Shown here piece after piece: positions 47,808-58,975 of a stretch of 64,000 nucleotides of DNA. The translations under genes and the position numbers were made by a program. Every line of letters starts with the position of its first letter. Position 1 is the first letter of the stretch. This DNA comes from Chamaecyparis obtusa (Eukaryota; Streptophyta; Pinopsida; Cupressales; Cupressaceae), in contig BSBK01001157.1 in NCBI GenBank assembly GCA_027943335.1, positions 1 through 64,000 of the forward strand. Direction: 5' to 3'. The notes beneath the pieces are model-generated. The model was not told where the DNA came from. It saw nothing but the letters and a program-made list of their open reading frames with translations, and ran no database searches.

Positions 47808-49308
47808 TGTAATGTCCCTATTTTTTAGTCTATTGGGATTAGCTTGGTTCAACGACCCTCGCAGGCTAATCAGGTGATCAGAGGGGGCCAGTTGGCGGAG
47901 CCAGTGTTGGGATTCCATTCTGGAGGTTCAGATTACCAGGTTTTCTCTTCGTTTGGGTCAATTTGGTCAACTTCCTATTTTTAGTAAGTGGTATTTTGGG
48001 GTATGGCCAGATTTAGCAGGGTGTTTGCATAGGGTGTCAGATGTTTCAGGATCGAGTTTCAGGGAATCTCCAGTTTGAGAGACTTACTATTTATAGTAAG
48101 TCTATTTTTGGCAACTGGCTTTTTGTGGCAGTTGGTTATTTCTGGAAGGGCAGTTGAAGTTTGAGGATTGATGTTAGAAATGAGTTTGCACAATCAATGG
48201 GGTTCAATGGCTTTTAATTTTAAAGTCATCGTTATTAAATTAAATTATTTTAATTTAATAACTTTATTACTTTATAACTTTAATGTTATAAAATGAAGTT
48301 ATGATTAAAAAACCTTTTAAGTGAAAAAAGTGAAGTTGAAGCTTTTTCTAAAAAAGCTATATATTCAATTCGAAAAAGTACTTTCATTCATCCATTGTTC
48401 ATTTGATGAAAATTTTATAAAGTTCTTAGCTGTGAGAAATGGCTAGGGTTTGAGGACTAATTCCTCATTCTACAATTTGAATCATCACTGATTGATGATG
48501 AATTTTGCCACTGAAATTCTAAGAATTCAATTCTGATTATGTGAATTCAATTTGGTGCTGAAGTATACCAAATTGGAGGAAGAATTATCAAGTTATATTT
48601 GTTACAGAGGGTTTTCCAGGCTGGATCAAATTTACATAGCATGTCTACAGATTCGATTTTCTTCCTTTCATTCAAAGGTTTAGCGAATTGATGAGAGGCT
48701 ACTGTATCATCTGGTTTACAATCGAGAGGTGAAATGGAGGTTCAAAATTTTAATTAATTAGAAACAATGAATTGTTTCTTTGCTATGTTTTATAGAAAAG
48801 AGGCTATGAATTAATGCAAAGTGATTGCATTAGATACTAGAGGGCTGCGTGAAGGTTCAATAGAGGTGCGTGTGGCTTTAGTAGGTTGCATCACCCTTTT
48901 TCCAGCTTGCACGACTCCTCTAAGGGAGTCATTTCAGCTCTCCACAGGCCAACATGAACTTCCAGCCAGGCCACGTGAATAATTAAAAACTGTGAGTCTT
49001 CAAGGTAGCAGTTGGTCTTTAATACAAGGTTGCGTCAAGTATATAAGAAAGACAATACAAGTTGATAAGCGTACATAACTTCCAGGTGCCATTCAATTGA
49101 AGAATAAATTGTTGTTTAGGAGTTTAATTTATATTAGAGTTAAAATAAATTGTGTTCATTCAGATACTTTCAGCTTGGTCTTGCTATGTTATTTAATTTG
49201 GTGGGAAAATTCGTTTTAAATTTGCATTTCCAAAATACATTGAAACAAAAGTTTGCAATTAATTCAAACCAAGAAACTAAATTCAGGAAGAGCTAGTCAA
49301 GCTCTTTA
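47808..49308 (+). repeat. Retro-E 5' LTR
   Basis: About 1.5 kb, from TGTAATGTCCC to CTCTTTA, where CACTA-2 starts. With CACTA-2 removed, the LTR end reads CTCTTTATA followed by GTGGTATC. TTATA is probably a mutated TTACA, the mirror of TGTAA. Confidence 0.75.
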
Positions 49309-49729
49309 CACTACTACATTTGGGGCCAAATTTCAACAAACACTTCTGACGGGTAAATTTTTTTTAATGAATTTGTTATTTTTTTAAAAAAATAGGCCCC
49401 GATGATGTTGGTATTCCGATGGGTTTTAAATGACCATCGAAATTCTGACAGTTTCCGGTATACATTAAAAAAAAAAAGTGAAGCGCCAAATCATTTTTAT
49501 TTCGATTGGCATAGGAAAGAAGCGGGAGAAAATGAGATGGGCACGCGCGAGAGAAGGTATGTGATTTCTTCATCTTTCGAGCCTCTAGCATCATATTCGA
49601 CCGCAAATTTCATATCCATTGCATTTTATTTGATCATGAATGCTCTCTGAAATGACCACATTCTACTAGTGTCGTGCCCTAGCTAGTGCTTTATCTCTAT
49701 TATTTGATGTTACTGGTGTCGTGCCCTAG

Positions 49730-50160
49730 CCCGTGCTTTAAATCCATTATTTGATGTTATTGGTGCTTGTGCTCAAGGATATCCATTTTTTTGAAAAGTT
49801 GACTGTGGTTATCAAATGGACAGCCTGTGAGCTTCTAGCTGGGCGCCATTTGTATTGATAGCTTAGGGCATCAAATGTATTGTTATATCATTGATAGTTG
49901 AGATTTTGTTAAAAGGAAATAGGACAAAGAATGATTTTGATTTAGTGCTTTAACTCCATTATTTGATGTTATTGGTGCTTGTGCTCAAGGATAACCATTT
50001 TTTTGAAATGTTGTCTATGGTTATCAAATGGACAGCCCGTGAGCTTCTAGCTAGGCACCATTTGTATTGATAGATTAGGGCATCAAATATATTGTTATAT
50101 CATTGATAGTTGAGACTTTGTTAAAAGGAAATAGGACAAAGTATGATTTTGAGTTAGTTT
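49730..50160. repeat. Two tandem copies of a roughly 218-bp unit
   Basis: The unit beginning near TTATTTGATGTTATTGG (49748 and about 49965) is repeated once with high identity. Diverged or inverted pieces of the same unit occur at 53035-53110 and 55965-56040. Confidence 0.8.
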
Positions 50161-50325
50161 CTCTATTTTGATCCCTAAGTGGCTTACAACCCTAGAGAAG
50201 TATATGCAGATTTACGGATGTAGTTGCAGGATACATAGCAGCCGATAATTCAAAAGAAATCCATGCATCCAATTTGAATAGCAATTAATACAAAAAAATA
50301 GGGTCCTCGAATGGCCCAGTCATCT

Positions 50326-52580
50326 GGACCTTGACTGTCCCCTCAACCAGTGACCCTTCAAAATCAAGTTATCATGCAATCAATGAGTGATCCTTCATTC
50401 TCCTGGTCTACCCTACATCCAAACATATTGGAAATACACAATACAATGATAACAAGCTTTTCACAATCCCCCTTCCCTCAAGGAACACTATCAACATCCA
50501 TACCTTGACTGTCCCCTCAACTAGTGACCCTTCAAAACAAGGTTATCATGCAATCAGTGAGTAATCCTTCATTCTCTTGGTCTACCCTGCATCCAAACAT
50601 ATTGGACATACACAATACAATGATAACAAGTCTTTCACAATCCCCCTTCCCTCAAGGAACACTATCAACATCTGGACCTTGACTATCCCCTCAACCAGTG
50701 ACCCTTCAAAACTAGGTTATCATGCTATCAGTGGGTGATCCTTCATTCTCCCATTCTGCCCTACATCCAAACATATTGGAAATACACAATACAATGATAA
50801 CAAGTCTTTTACAATCCCCCTTCCCTCAATGAACACTATCAACATTCAGACCTTGACTGTCCCCTCAACCAGTGACCCTTCAAAATTGGGTTATCATGTA
50901 TGACTCTCATAAACTCCAGATTTCATGACCAATAAAGATGTATTTTTTCTTAGGCCTGATGCCATAGACTCCTGCACTTTTTTCTTCTACAAATCCACAT
51001 AATCATTTTTACCAAAAGAAATAATGTTGTTCCTTTCATCAACATTACTAGGAAGTTGTGTAAAAGTGAAAGTTTCACCATTCTTATGCACAATATACAC
51101 ATTTTCAAAACCATAATGAATTGTCCTTCTAGATGCTTGCCATGGCCTTCCCAAAATGATATGACAACATGTCATAGGGACTATATCACACAAAAATCTA
51201 TCAACATACCCTCCAATGGAAAAATAAACATAAGCTTGTTCCCTTATTACAATGTTTTGTTAATTATTCACCCAAGATTCCTTATATGGTCTATCAAGTG
51301 GAAAAATTTTCAAATTGAGTTTGTTTACCATTTCATAAGATACACAATTACCAAAAGAACTAGAATCTCTGATCATTCTACAAATCTTACCATAATTTTT
51401 GAAATTGGTTCTGAAGATTGATGCCTTTTGCCTCTCTTGTTGCTACACAGGTGTCTTCCTTACCATTAGGTACTCTCCTTCTTCTGGGTTTGCCATATTA
51501 GATCCATCTCCTTCCTCTTGTAGTTTTCCTCTTCCCCTTGTGCCAAGTTCACTCTTCTATCTGCCTTCCTCATATTTGCCTCCTTCTCAAGACACTTGTA
51601 TGATTGATGTCCCACTTCTCCACAAGTAAACCACTTCCCTGTGAAGATACCACTGCCTTCTCCTGAACCAAATCTACCTCATCCTCTTTGTCCTTGCCTT
51701 GCATCCACAATTTGTTCCTTACCTCTGTCAGCATTTTTTTGACCTTGTGTCTCATTAAATCTGCCACCTCTACCTTGGTTTGAACTTCCTCCACCATTCT
51801 CTTGTCTCTCTTGTATTCTTCTTATATTTTCCTCAGCCTTCTTGGCTATTTTGTAACATTATTCCATAGATCTAGGGGTAGAAAGACTAAGTTCATCTTG
51901 TATATTAAACCTCAGTCCCCCAATGTATCTTGCAAGTTTCTCCTCAACATATTCCTCATGTTGTACTCTGATATCCAGCTTATAGAATTCCTCTATGTAC
52001 TTCTTCATATCCATGTCTTTTTGTTTAAGACCTTGCATCTTCTTGTACAACTACACCCTATAGTCATTGGGAAATTTTTTTTCCTTCATCTTCTCCATCA
52101 TACTATACCATGATGTAATCTTGGGCTTCTCATTCTTCCATCTTTTAGCTTGATTAATCAGTGAGTAATCCTTCATTCTCCCGGTCTGCCCTGCATCCAA
52201 ACATATTGGAAATACACAATACAATGATAACAAGTCTTTCACAATCCCCCTTCCCTTAAGGAACACTATCAACATCCGGACCTTGACTGTCCCCTCAACC
52301 AGTGACCCTTCGAAATTGGGTTATCATGTAATCAGTGAGTGATACTTCATTCTCCTATTCTGCCCTGCATCCAAATATATTGGAAATACTCAATACAATG
52401 ATAACAAGTCTTTTATAGTCCCCCTTCCCTCAATGAACACTATCAACATCCAGACCTTGACTATCCCCTCAACTAGTGACCCTTCAAAACTGGGTTATCA
52501 TGCAATCAATGAGTGATCCTTCATTCTCCTAGTCTACCCTGCATCCAAACATATTAGAAATACACAATACAATGATAACA
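50326..52580. repeat. 174-bp tandem satellite, interrupted
   Basis: CCTTGACTGTCCCC starts at 50329, 50503, 50677, 50851, 52281 and 52455. The spacing is 174 bp, except across a 1,256-bp insertion after about 50900. About seven units or part units are present and are similar to each other. The unit is non-coding. Confidence 0.92.
50901..52154 (-). pseudogene. Ty3/Gypsy gag-protease fragment inside the satellite
   Basis: Read on the minus strand: gag (52275-51859, motifs FPNDYRV, LYKKMQGLKQKDMDMKKYIEEF, ARYIGGLRFNIQDEL), then a linker and a zinc-knuckle remnant (GEVGH-like near 51610, open piece 51797-51570), then retropepsin with a decayed RDSSSFGNCVS active site (near 51385-51355) and its C-terminal HIILGRPWQASRRTIHYGF block (51193-50987). 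Frameshifts separate the pieces. No LTRs are present, so this is a fragment, perhaps acquired during repair. The first few residues of the 52275 piece read from satellite sequence and are not gag. Confidence 0.85.
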
Positions 52581-52599
52581 CATGGAAATCCTTTAATGA

Positions 52600-53320
52600 A
52601 TCTCAGTCATTGGTAACGCATAGACAGTCAAACCAGTAGTCTCTAAAGCATTCAATAAGTGAATATGAATGTTTGAAAACTTTCCTCTCAACTTCCCCAA
52701 CCACTCCTAATCGGTTAGAGGGATATTTCTAGAATCTCCACTATTCCTATCCTTACCAACAATTCTTAAACATACTTTATCTGATATGATAATAACATGC
52801 TAAACTAAACCAATGGCATGTTCTCTGTGTGGTACAAGGAATATTTGGCTATCAAATCTTCCTTTGTGCAAGCTGAGCACGAGAGAAGGTATGCGATTTC
52901 TTCATCTTTGATTGGTATCTTTGAGAGGAAACATCTTTCAAGCCTCTGGCATCATATTCGACCACAAATTTCAAATGCATTGCATTTTATTTGATCATGA
53001 ATGCTCACTAAAATGACCACATTCTACTGGTGTCGTGCCCTAGCACATGCTTTATCTCCATTATTTTATGTTATTGGTGCTTGTGCTCAAGGATATCGAT
53101 TCACTGTTTTGAAATGTTTGGATTCACATTTATTGATATTACAATTCATCATATCAGATAAAGTATGTTTAAGAAGTTTTAGTGTCTAAACACTCAACTA
53201 ATCCCTCTAACCAATTAGGAGTGGTTGGGGAAGTTGAGAGGAAAGTTTTCAAACATTCATATTCACTTATTGAATGCTTTGGAGACTACTGGTTTGAGTG
53301 TCCATGCATTAATGCTTAGA
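52600..53320. repeat. Inverted repeat, about 180-bp arms
   Basis: Arm 52610-52790 is inversely repeated at 53150-53310. The shared sequence includes AAAGCATTCAATAAGTGAAT and its complement. The spacer contains a piece of the 218-bp unit. Further copies of an arm occur at 56160-56270. Confidence 0.75.
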
Positions 53321-53906
53321 AGAGATCAATAAAGTATTTAAAGACATTCTTACATGTTTGGAGAGGTTTGAGAGGCACTTATCATGACTGTACCCTCACA
53401 AACAACGACATAGACTGGTTTTACTAAGTTTCCTTTCTCTATTTTGAGGTTTCCTTTCTCTACCGTAAGGGTACAGTCAGAGGGCTCATTGAAAAAATGA
53501 TCCTTTGAATGGTTACTATAAATATGAATGATTTGATATAGCATATTTCTCATTTTACTTGAAGTTTGGAATAGCTTGTGCAAGGGTGAAAGTACTTTTG
53601 ATCATTTTGGTCGTGACTGTTCCTCTACACAGTCAGGAAATGTAACTGTCTAATGATTATATGTAATGTTGAATGGATTAAATGCTTTATTCTTGGTAGA
53701 AGTGAATGGAAGGAATTTTTTTGGTGTTAGGTTTCATTTATTATTAAATTTAATGGTTTCCAAGATGTGTTGAGGAGTTTGCTCCTTGTTTAATGTTAAC
53801 TGTTCCTGCACAATCCACTCATACAACACTGATCAAGAACATAGGTTTTAATAAAATATCAATTTGTTTTGCAAATTTTGTGTTCTTTACAAATTTGAAA
53901 GGCTCT
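53321..53906. other. Non-coding segment, duplicated downstream
   Basis: No gene seen. 53508-53830 is repeated at 55415-55742, and 53310-53450 at 56345-56490, all in direct orientation. Parts may be NOG1 introns. Confidence 0.5.
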
Positions 53907-53996
53907 AATACTTACTAGGGCAGATGTGGATGTGCAACCTTATGCTTTTACTACTAAGTCTCTGATTGTTGGGCATACTGATTATAAGTACTTGAC
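53907..53996 (+). pseudogene. NOG1: Captured NOG1 exon piece 1 (GTPase domain)
   Basis: NOG1 is the nucleolar GTP-binding protein needed for 60S ribosome assembly. This piece reads [20 protein letters not shown] and then HTDYKYL, the conserved G2-to-G3 region of the GTPase domain. The P-loop upstream and the DTPG motif downstream are absent, so the exon is isolated. It lies inside CACTA-2. Confidence 0.88.
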
Positions 53997-54815
53997 ATTT
54001 ATCACAAATGTTGCTAATTAAGGTTGGCGAGATGATTACACCTATCCTAAAAAAAGACTATCAAATCATTATGCTTTCAAATCAATTACCTATCAACATA
54101 TCCCTTGCAAGGGAGAGAAGCCAAACATATAAAGAACATGCACATAAACATGGCAGATGAAAAACTTAAATGGAATACACCAAGAAGTACCAAATGATGA
54201 ATGCTCAATTGTTGTAATGTCAAAGCATCATAATCATCCATTTCTAGAACTTGATTTTCTAGTCTAAATGATTTTTCTATAGTCGTAATGATTTTTCTAG
54301 AACTTGGTTTTCTAGTCTTAATGATTTTTCTACAGTCCTAATTATTTTTCTATAGTCTTAATGATTTTTCTTTCATCCTAATGTTTGTTGCTCTTGATAA
54401 ATTAGGCCTTGAATTTGAATTTTTATTCACTGTTTTATTTCAGCTTGATATTTCATTCATTTTTCATATACACATATACTACACATGCTGATAAAAAAAT
54501 GAGCTATTTGATTAAGGTTAACTATTCATGATTGTAAATAGTCAATATTTCTGATGGTACTCCTTGGTGTATTCCATTTTAAAATAATCATGTTTCTATG
54601 GCTATGATAAATGTCCCTTTGTGATGAGAAAATTAGAGTTGAAAAAATGGTTGCAAACAAATCATCCTTCTTCCACCAACATTCTAGTCAATGTACAAGT
54701 AACGAGTCATTCCATTCAAGAAAGACCATGTCTGACAATATCAACCCAAAAAAAAATAAGGAGTATGCAGAATTTAGTGATTATATCTTCCATTAGAGCC
54801 ACTTCATATGCACAA

Positions 54816-54962
54816 GTGATGAACATGCATATTTGCATGAGTGCTATTGGGAGCTTACCCAACAACACATGTACTATTGTGAAAATCACCACAAATCTAT
54901 TTGTTGCTGGGTCTAGCTCCCAGTATTGCTTGGTCAAATATGCATGTTTTTCACCTGTGCAT
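54816..54962. repeat. Foldback of about 147 bp
   Basis: The segment from ATGCACAAGTGATGAACATG to its inverse near TTTTTCACCTGTGCAT forms one imperfect hairpin. A diverged copy lies at 57475-57632, and smaller related hairpins at 54981-55110 and 57655-57775. Confidence 0.75.
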
Positions 54963-55287
54963 ATACCTTCTATGATCAAATCTTATATGCACAGGTGATG
55001 AACATTTAGATTTTCCTAAGCAGTACTTTGAGTAGTCCTCCAGCACATGTAATATTGTGAAAATCATCACAAGTCCATTTGTTGGAGGGCTACTCATAGT
55101 ACACATGTTTGGAGGTCTGAAGGAAATAAGAGAGTTTGAAGAGTCATGAGTCTTAAGATTGTACTTAATATAGCCAAGCCTCATTCAATGGTACATTCAA
55201 ACATGAAACAAACCATTCTTAAACCAGATTAAACTAGTAAACCAAAGGACATACTGATTGTAAGTAAACTAGTAAACCAAAGGACAT

Positions 55288-55338
55288 GCTTTTACTACTA
55301 AGTATCTGTTTGTTGGGCATACTAATTATAAGTACTTG
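55288..55338 (+). pseudogene. NOG1: Captured NOG1 exon piece 2 (partial duplicate)
   Basis: FTTKYLFVGHTNYKYL is a shorter, mutated duplicate of the piece at 53907-53996. It starts within the exon, after AAACCAAAGGACAT, so the duplication breakpoint lies inside coding sequence. Confidence 0.8.
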
Positions 55339-56487
55339 ACATATATCACAAATGTTGCTAATTAAGGTTGGTGGGATGATTACGCCTATCCTAAAAAAAG
55401 ACTATCAAATCATTATCCTTTGAATGGTTATTATCAATATGAATGATTTGATATAGCATATTTCTCATTTTACTTGAAGTTTGGAATAGCTTGTGCAAGG
55501 GTGAAAGTACTTTTGATCATTTTGGTCGTGACTGTTCCTCTACACAGTCAACAAATGTAACTGTCTAATGATTATATGTAATGTTGAATGGATTAAATGC
55601 TTTATTCTTGGTAGAAGTGAATGGAAGGAATAGTGCTGGTGTTAGGTTTAATTTATTATTGAATTCAATGGTTTCCAAGATGTGTTGAGGAGTTTGCTCC
55701 TTTTTTAATGTTAACTGTTCCTGCACAATCCACTCATACAACAGTGAAATGCCATGTGATTGACAATTTCATACAACTGGTCTTTTGGCATGTATTAAAT
55801 AGAATAGAATTTTCAGCATATTATTATCATTCTATTTCTTTTTTGTAAACATGCCATTGGTTCAGCATATTATTATCATTCTATTTCTTTGTTGTAAACA
55901 TGCCATTGGTTCAGTTTGTAAATTTCTTTTCGTGTTAATTTTTTTTTCTTTCTATTTTTTCCATTTGATAACCACAGTCAACATTTCAAAACAATGAATA
56001 ACATCAAATAATGGAGATAAAGCATGGGATAGGGCATGACACCAGTATATTAAAACTGAACCAATGACATGTTTACAACAAAGAAATAGAATGATAATAA
56101 TATGCTGAAAATTCATATTCTATTTAATACACGCCAAAGGACCAATCCCAACAATTCTTAAACAATAAAGTATGTTTAAGAATTGTTGGGAGTAGTTTTC
56201 AAACATTCATATTCACTTATTGAATGCTTTGGAGACTAGTGGTTTGACTGTCCATGCATTACCACTGACTGAGATTCATTAAAGGATACAAAACCCTTCA
56301 TTTTGAGTTATTGTGTGTGGATTCAAATGTAGGTTTGATTTGGTTAATGTTTAGAAGAGATCAATAAACTATTTAAAGACAATCTTATATGTTTGGAGAG
56401 GTTTGAGAGGCACTTATCATGACTGTACCCTCACAAACAACGGCATAGACTGGTTTTACTAAGTTTCTTTTCTCTATTTTGAGGTTC

Positions 56488-56651
56488 TCATTGCCAAAGT
56501 GGCCAAGACTATGTTAGGCTGATAAAATATGGGGATTCTCTTTACCGCTGCAAATCTTTGAAGGTTGCTGCACTTGGACGGATGTGGATGTGCAACCTTA
56601 TTCTTTTACTACTAAGTCTCTATTTGTTGGGCATACTGATTATAAGTACTT
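56488..56651 (+). pseudogene. NOG1: Captured NOG1 exon pieces fused by deletion
   Basis: The first part reads LIAKVAK, then after a one-base deletion near 56506 [20 protein letters not shown] and AALGR, the N-terminal helical region of NOG1. It is then joined directly at GATGTG (56581-56586) to [17 protein letters not shown] and HTDYKYL. In intact NOG1 these two regions are separated by the P-loop region, so an internal deletion at shared GATGTG bases is likely. Confidence 0.85.
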
Positions 56652-57830
56652 GACATATATCATAAATGTTGCTAATTAAGGTTGGCGGGATGATTACGCC
56701 TATCCTAAAAAAATACTATCAAATCATTATGCTTTCAAATCAATTACCTATCGGTGTATCCCTTATGAGGGAGAGAAGCCAAAAACATAAAGAACATGCA
56801 CATAAACACGATAGCTGAAAAACTTAAATGGAATATGCCAAGAAGTACCAAATGATGAATGCTCAATTGTTGTAATGGTAAAGCACCAGAACCATCCATT
56901 TGTAGAACTTGATTTTCTAGTCTAAATGATTTTTCTATAGTCGTAATGATTTTTCTAGAACTTGATTTTCTAGTCTTAATGATTTTTCTATAGTCTTAAT
57001 AATTTTTCTTTCATCCTAATGTTTGTTGCTCTTGATAAATTAGGCCTTGAATTTGAATTTTTGTTCACTTTTTTATTTCAGCTTGATATATATTTCATTC
57101 ATTTTTCATATACACAGAGACTACACATGCTGATAAAAAAATGAGCTATTTAATTTAGGTTAACTATTCATGATTGTAAATGGTCAATATTTCTGATGGT
57201 ACTCCTTGGTGTATTCCATTTTAAAACAATCATGTTTTTATGGCTATGATAAATGTCCCTTTGTGTTGAGAAAATTAGAGTTGAAAAAATGGTTGTTCAG
57301 TGTCTGTGTATCTGCAGGTTGCAAACAAATCATCATTCTTCCACCAACATTCTAGTCAATGTACAAGTAACGAGTCATTCCATTCAAAAAAGACCATGTT
57401 TGACAATATCAACCCATAACAAAATAAGGAGTATGCAAAATTTTGTGATTGTATCTGCCATTAGAGCCACTTCATATGCACAGGTGATGAACATGCATAT
57501 TTTCCTGAGCACTACTGGGAGCTTACCCAGCAACACATGTACTATTGTGAAAATCACCACAAATCTATTTTTTGTTGAGTCTAGCTCCCAGTATTGCTTG
57601 GTCAAATATGCATATTTTTCACCTGTACATATACCTTTTATGATCAACTCTTATATGCACAGGTGATGAACATTCAGATTGGCCTAAGTAGTACTATGAG
57701 CTTTCCTTCCAACACATGTACTATTGTGAAAATAATCACAAGTCCATTTGTTGGAGGAAAACTCATAGTACACATGTTTGGAGGTCTAAAGGAAACATGA
57801 GAATTTGAAGATTCACGAGTCTTAAGATTG

Positions 57831-58220
57831 TGGTATATTTTGACAAATGAAGAGTGGAAAGAAGATGATATTCTTGAGATCATGGATGGACACAATGTTG
57901 CAGACTTTATTGATCCAGATATCTTGCAGAGGCTTGAAGAACTGGAGAGGGAAGAAGGGCTTAGGATGGTAGCTGAGGGTGACAAGGATGATGAGATGGG
58001 GGAAGTAGAGTTGAATCCTTATGAAAAGGAAGCTCTAATTGCAATTAGGAAGAAGAAGAAGATGATTATCGTCGAACACAAGTTGAAGAAGAGTACTACA
58101 AAGAGCACACCTAACATACCAAGGAAGTTTGACAAGAACAAGGAATATGGCTTAAACAAAATGGGAAGACATCTTTCTAGCCTAGGCTTGGATCCTTTGA
58201 AGTTTGATCATTGTGGATAA
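57831..58220 (+). pseudogene. NOG1: Captured NOG1 C-terminal exon
   Basis: An open frame of about 130 codons reads TNEEWKEDDILEIMDGHNVA, DFIDPDILQRLEELEREEG, IRKKKKMI and PRKFDKNKEYGLNKMGRHL, ending SSLGLDPLKFDHCG. This matches the conserved C-terminal tail of NOG1. It has no stop until 58218-58220. Residues after DPL differ from the family, so the exon boundary is probably near 58197. The upstream bases come from the duplicated non-coding segment, so there is no start codon or promoter of its own. Confidence 0.9.
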
Positions 58221-58441
58221 AATATACAGATATGTCTAGTGATGCAAAATTAACTTCTTTAAGCCTTACCCTTGTTGTTTCAAATATATCATTTGGGTAC
58301 GCACAGAGGGCACAGGAATTGGGGTACACATAGTTCATTTATGGGATTTTTCTTGGGAAGCTAATTGCTCATCTGTCATCTACATTATTGTGAAGTTAAT
58401 TGCCAAAGGATCTAGGCCCAGGCTAGAAAGATGTCTTCCCA
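58162..58441. repeat. Foldback containing NOG1 coding sequence
   Basis: Bases 58162-58199, within the NOG1 exon (encoding GRHLSSLGLDP), are repeated in inverse complement at 58404-58441. Of 38 positions, three differ, and two of these would be G-U pairs in RNA. The loop is about 204 nt. The structure has the shape of a young miRNA-type precursor. Confidence 0.85.
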
Positions 58442-58495
58442 AACACATAAAAACATGCACATAAACATGACAGCTAAGAAACATAAATGTAGATT

Positions 58496-58872
58496 TCACA
58501 ATAGCTGAGAAACATAATTGTAGACATCATGGTCACAATTTTTTGGAGACAATGTAATTGAGTTGTATACCCAAGCGATGGAGAGCAACTTCTGCACCTC
58601 CAATTCCAAATTGAATACATTTGTGTTGGAGGACCTTGTATTCATGAGCAACAGATGTAGTCAACTTGGAATCGGAGGTGCATGAGTTGTTGTCCATCAT
58701 TTGGGTATACAACACAATTGAGTTGTATACCCAAACAACCCAAAGCAAATACTACTCCTCCAATTCTAGAGGAGTAGTGGTTGCTTTGCATCATCTGGGT
58801 ATACCACTCAATTATGTTGTCTTCAAAAACTTGTGACCATGATGCCTACATTTATGTTTCTCAGCTGTTGTG
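58496..58872. repeat. Nested foldback cluster
   Basis: The outer arms 58496-58575 and 58795-58872 are inverse copies (both include GCTGAGAAACATAA or its complement). Two inner hairpins lie between them: about 58560-58711 (arms ending GTTGTATACCCAA/TTGGGTATACAAC) and about 58712-58815 (loop CAATTCTA). Confidence 0.8.
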
Positions 58873-58975
58873 TCCCAGGACCCCTTATGGCCCTTTATGA
58901 CCCTTTATGACCCCTAAGAATACACATCTTAGAGGTCTTAAAATGTCATAAAGGGTCATAAGAGGCTCCTAGGAG
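58873..58975. repeat. Short hairpin with ATGACCCTTTATGACC motif
   Basis: Left arm CCCTTTATGACCCCTAAGA and right arm TCTTAGAGGTC...CATAAAGGGTCATAAG pair across a short loop at about 58919-58926. Confidence 0.7.

Larger units (their letters stand above)
53921..57835. repeat. Large direct duplication within CACTA-2
   Basis: The segment 53921-55170 (NOG1 exon piece, then about 1.15 kb) is repeated at 56576-57835 with high identity. Shared stretches include CAAATGATGAATGCTCAATT. A third partial copy of the start is at 55288-55420. The copies differ by small indels, so they are not very recent. Confidence 0.85.

Noticed and set aside
50326..52580. CRISPR-like array
   Set aside because: The 174-bp units are contiguous tandem repeats without unique spacers, in a plant genome; this is a satellite.
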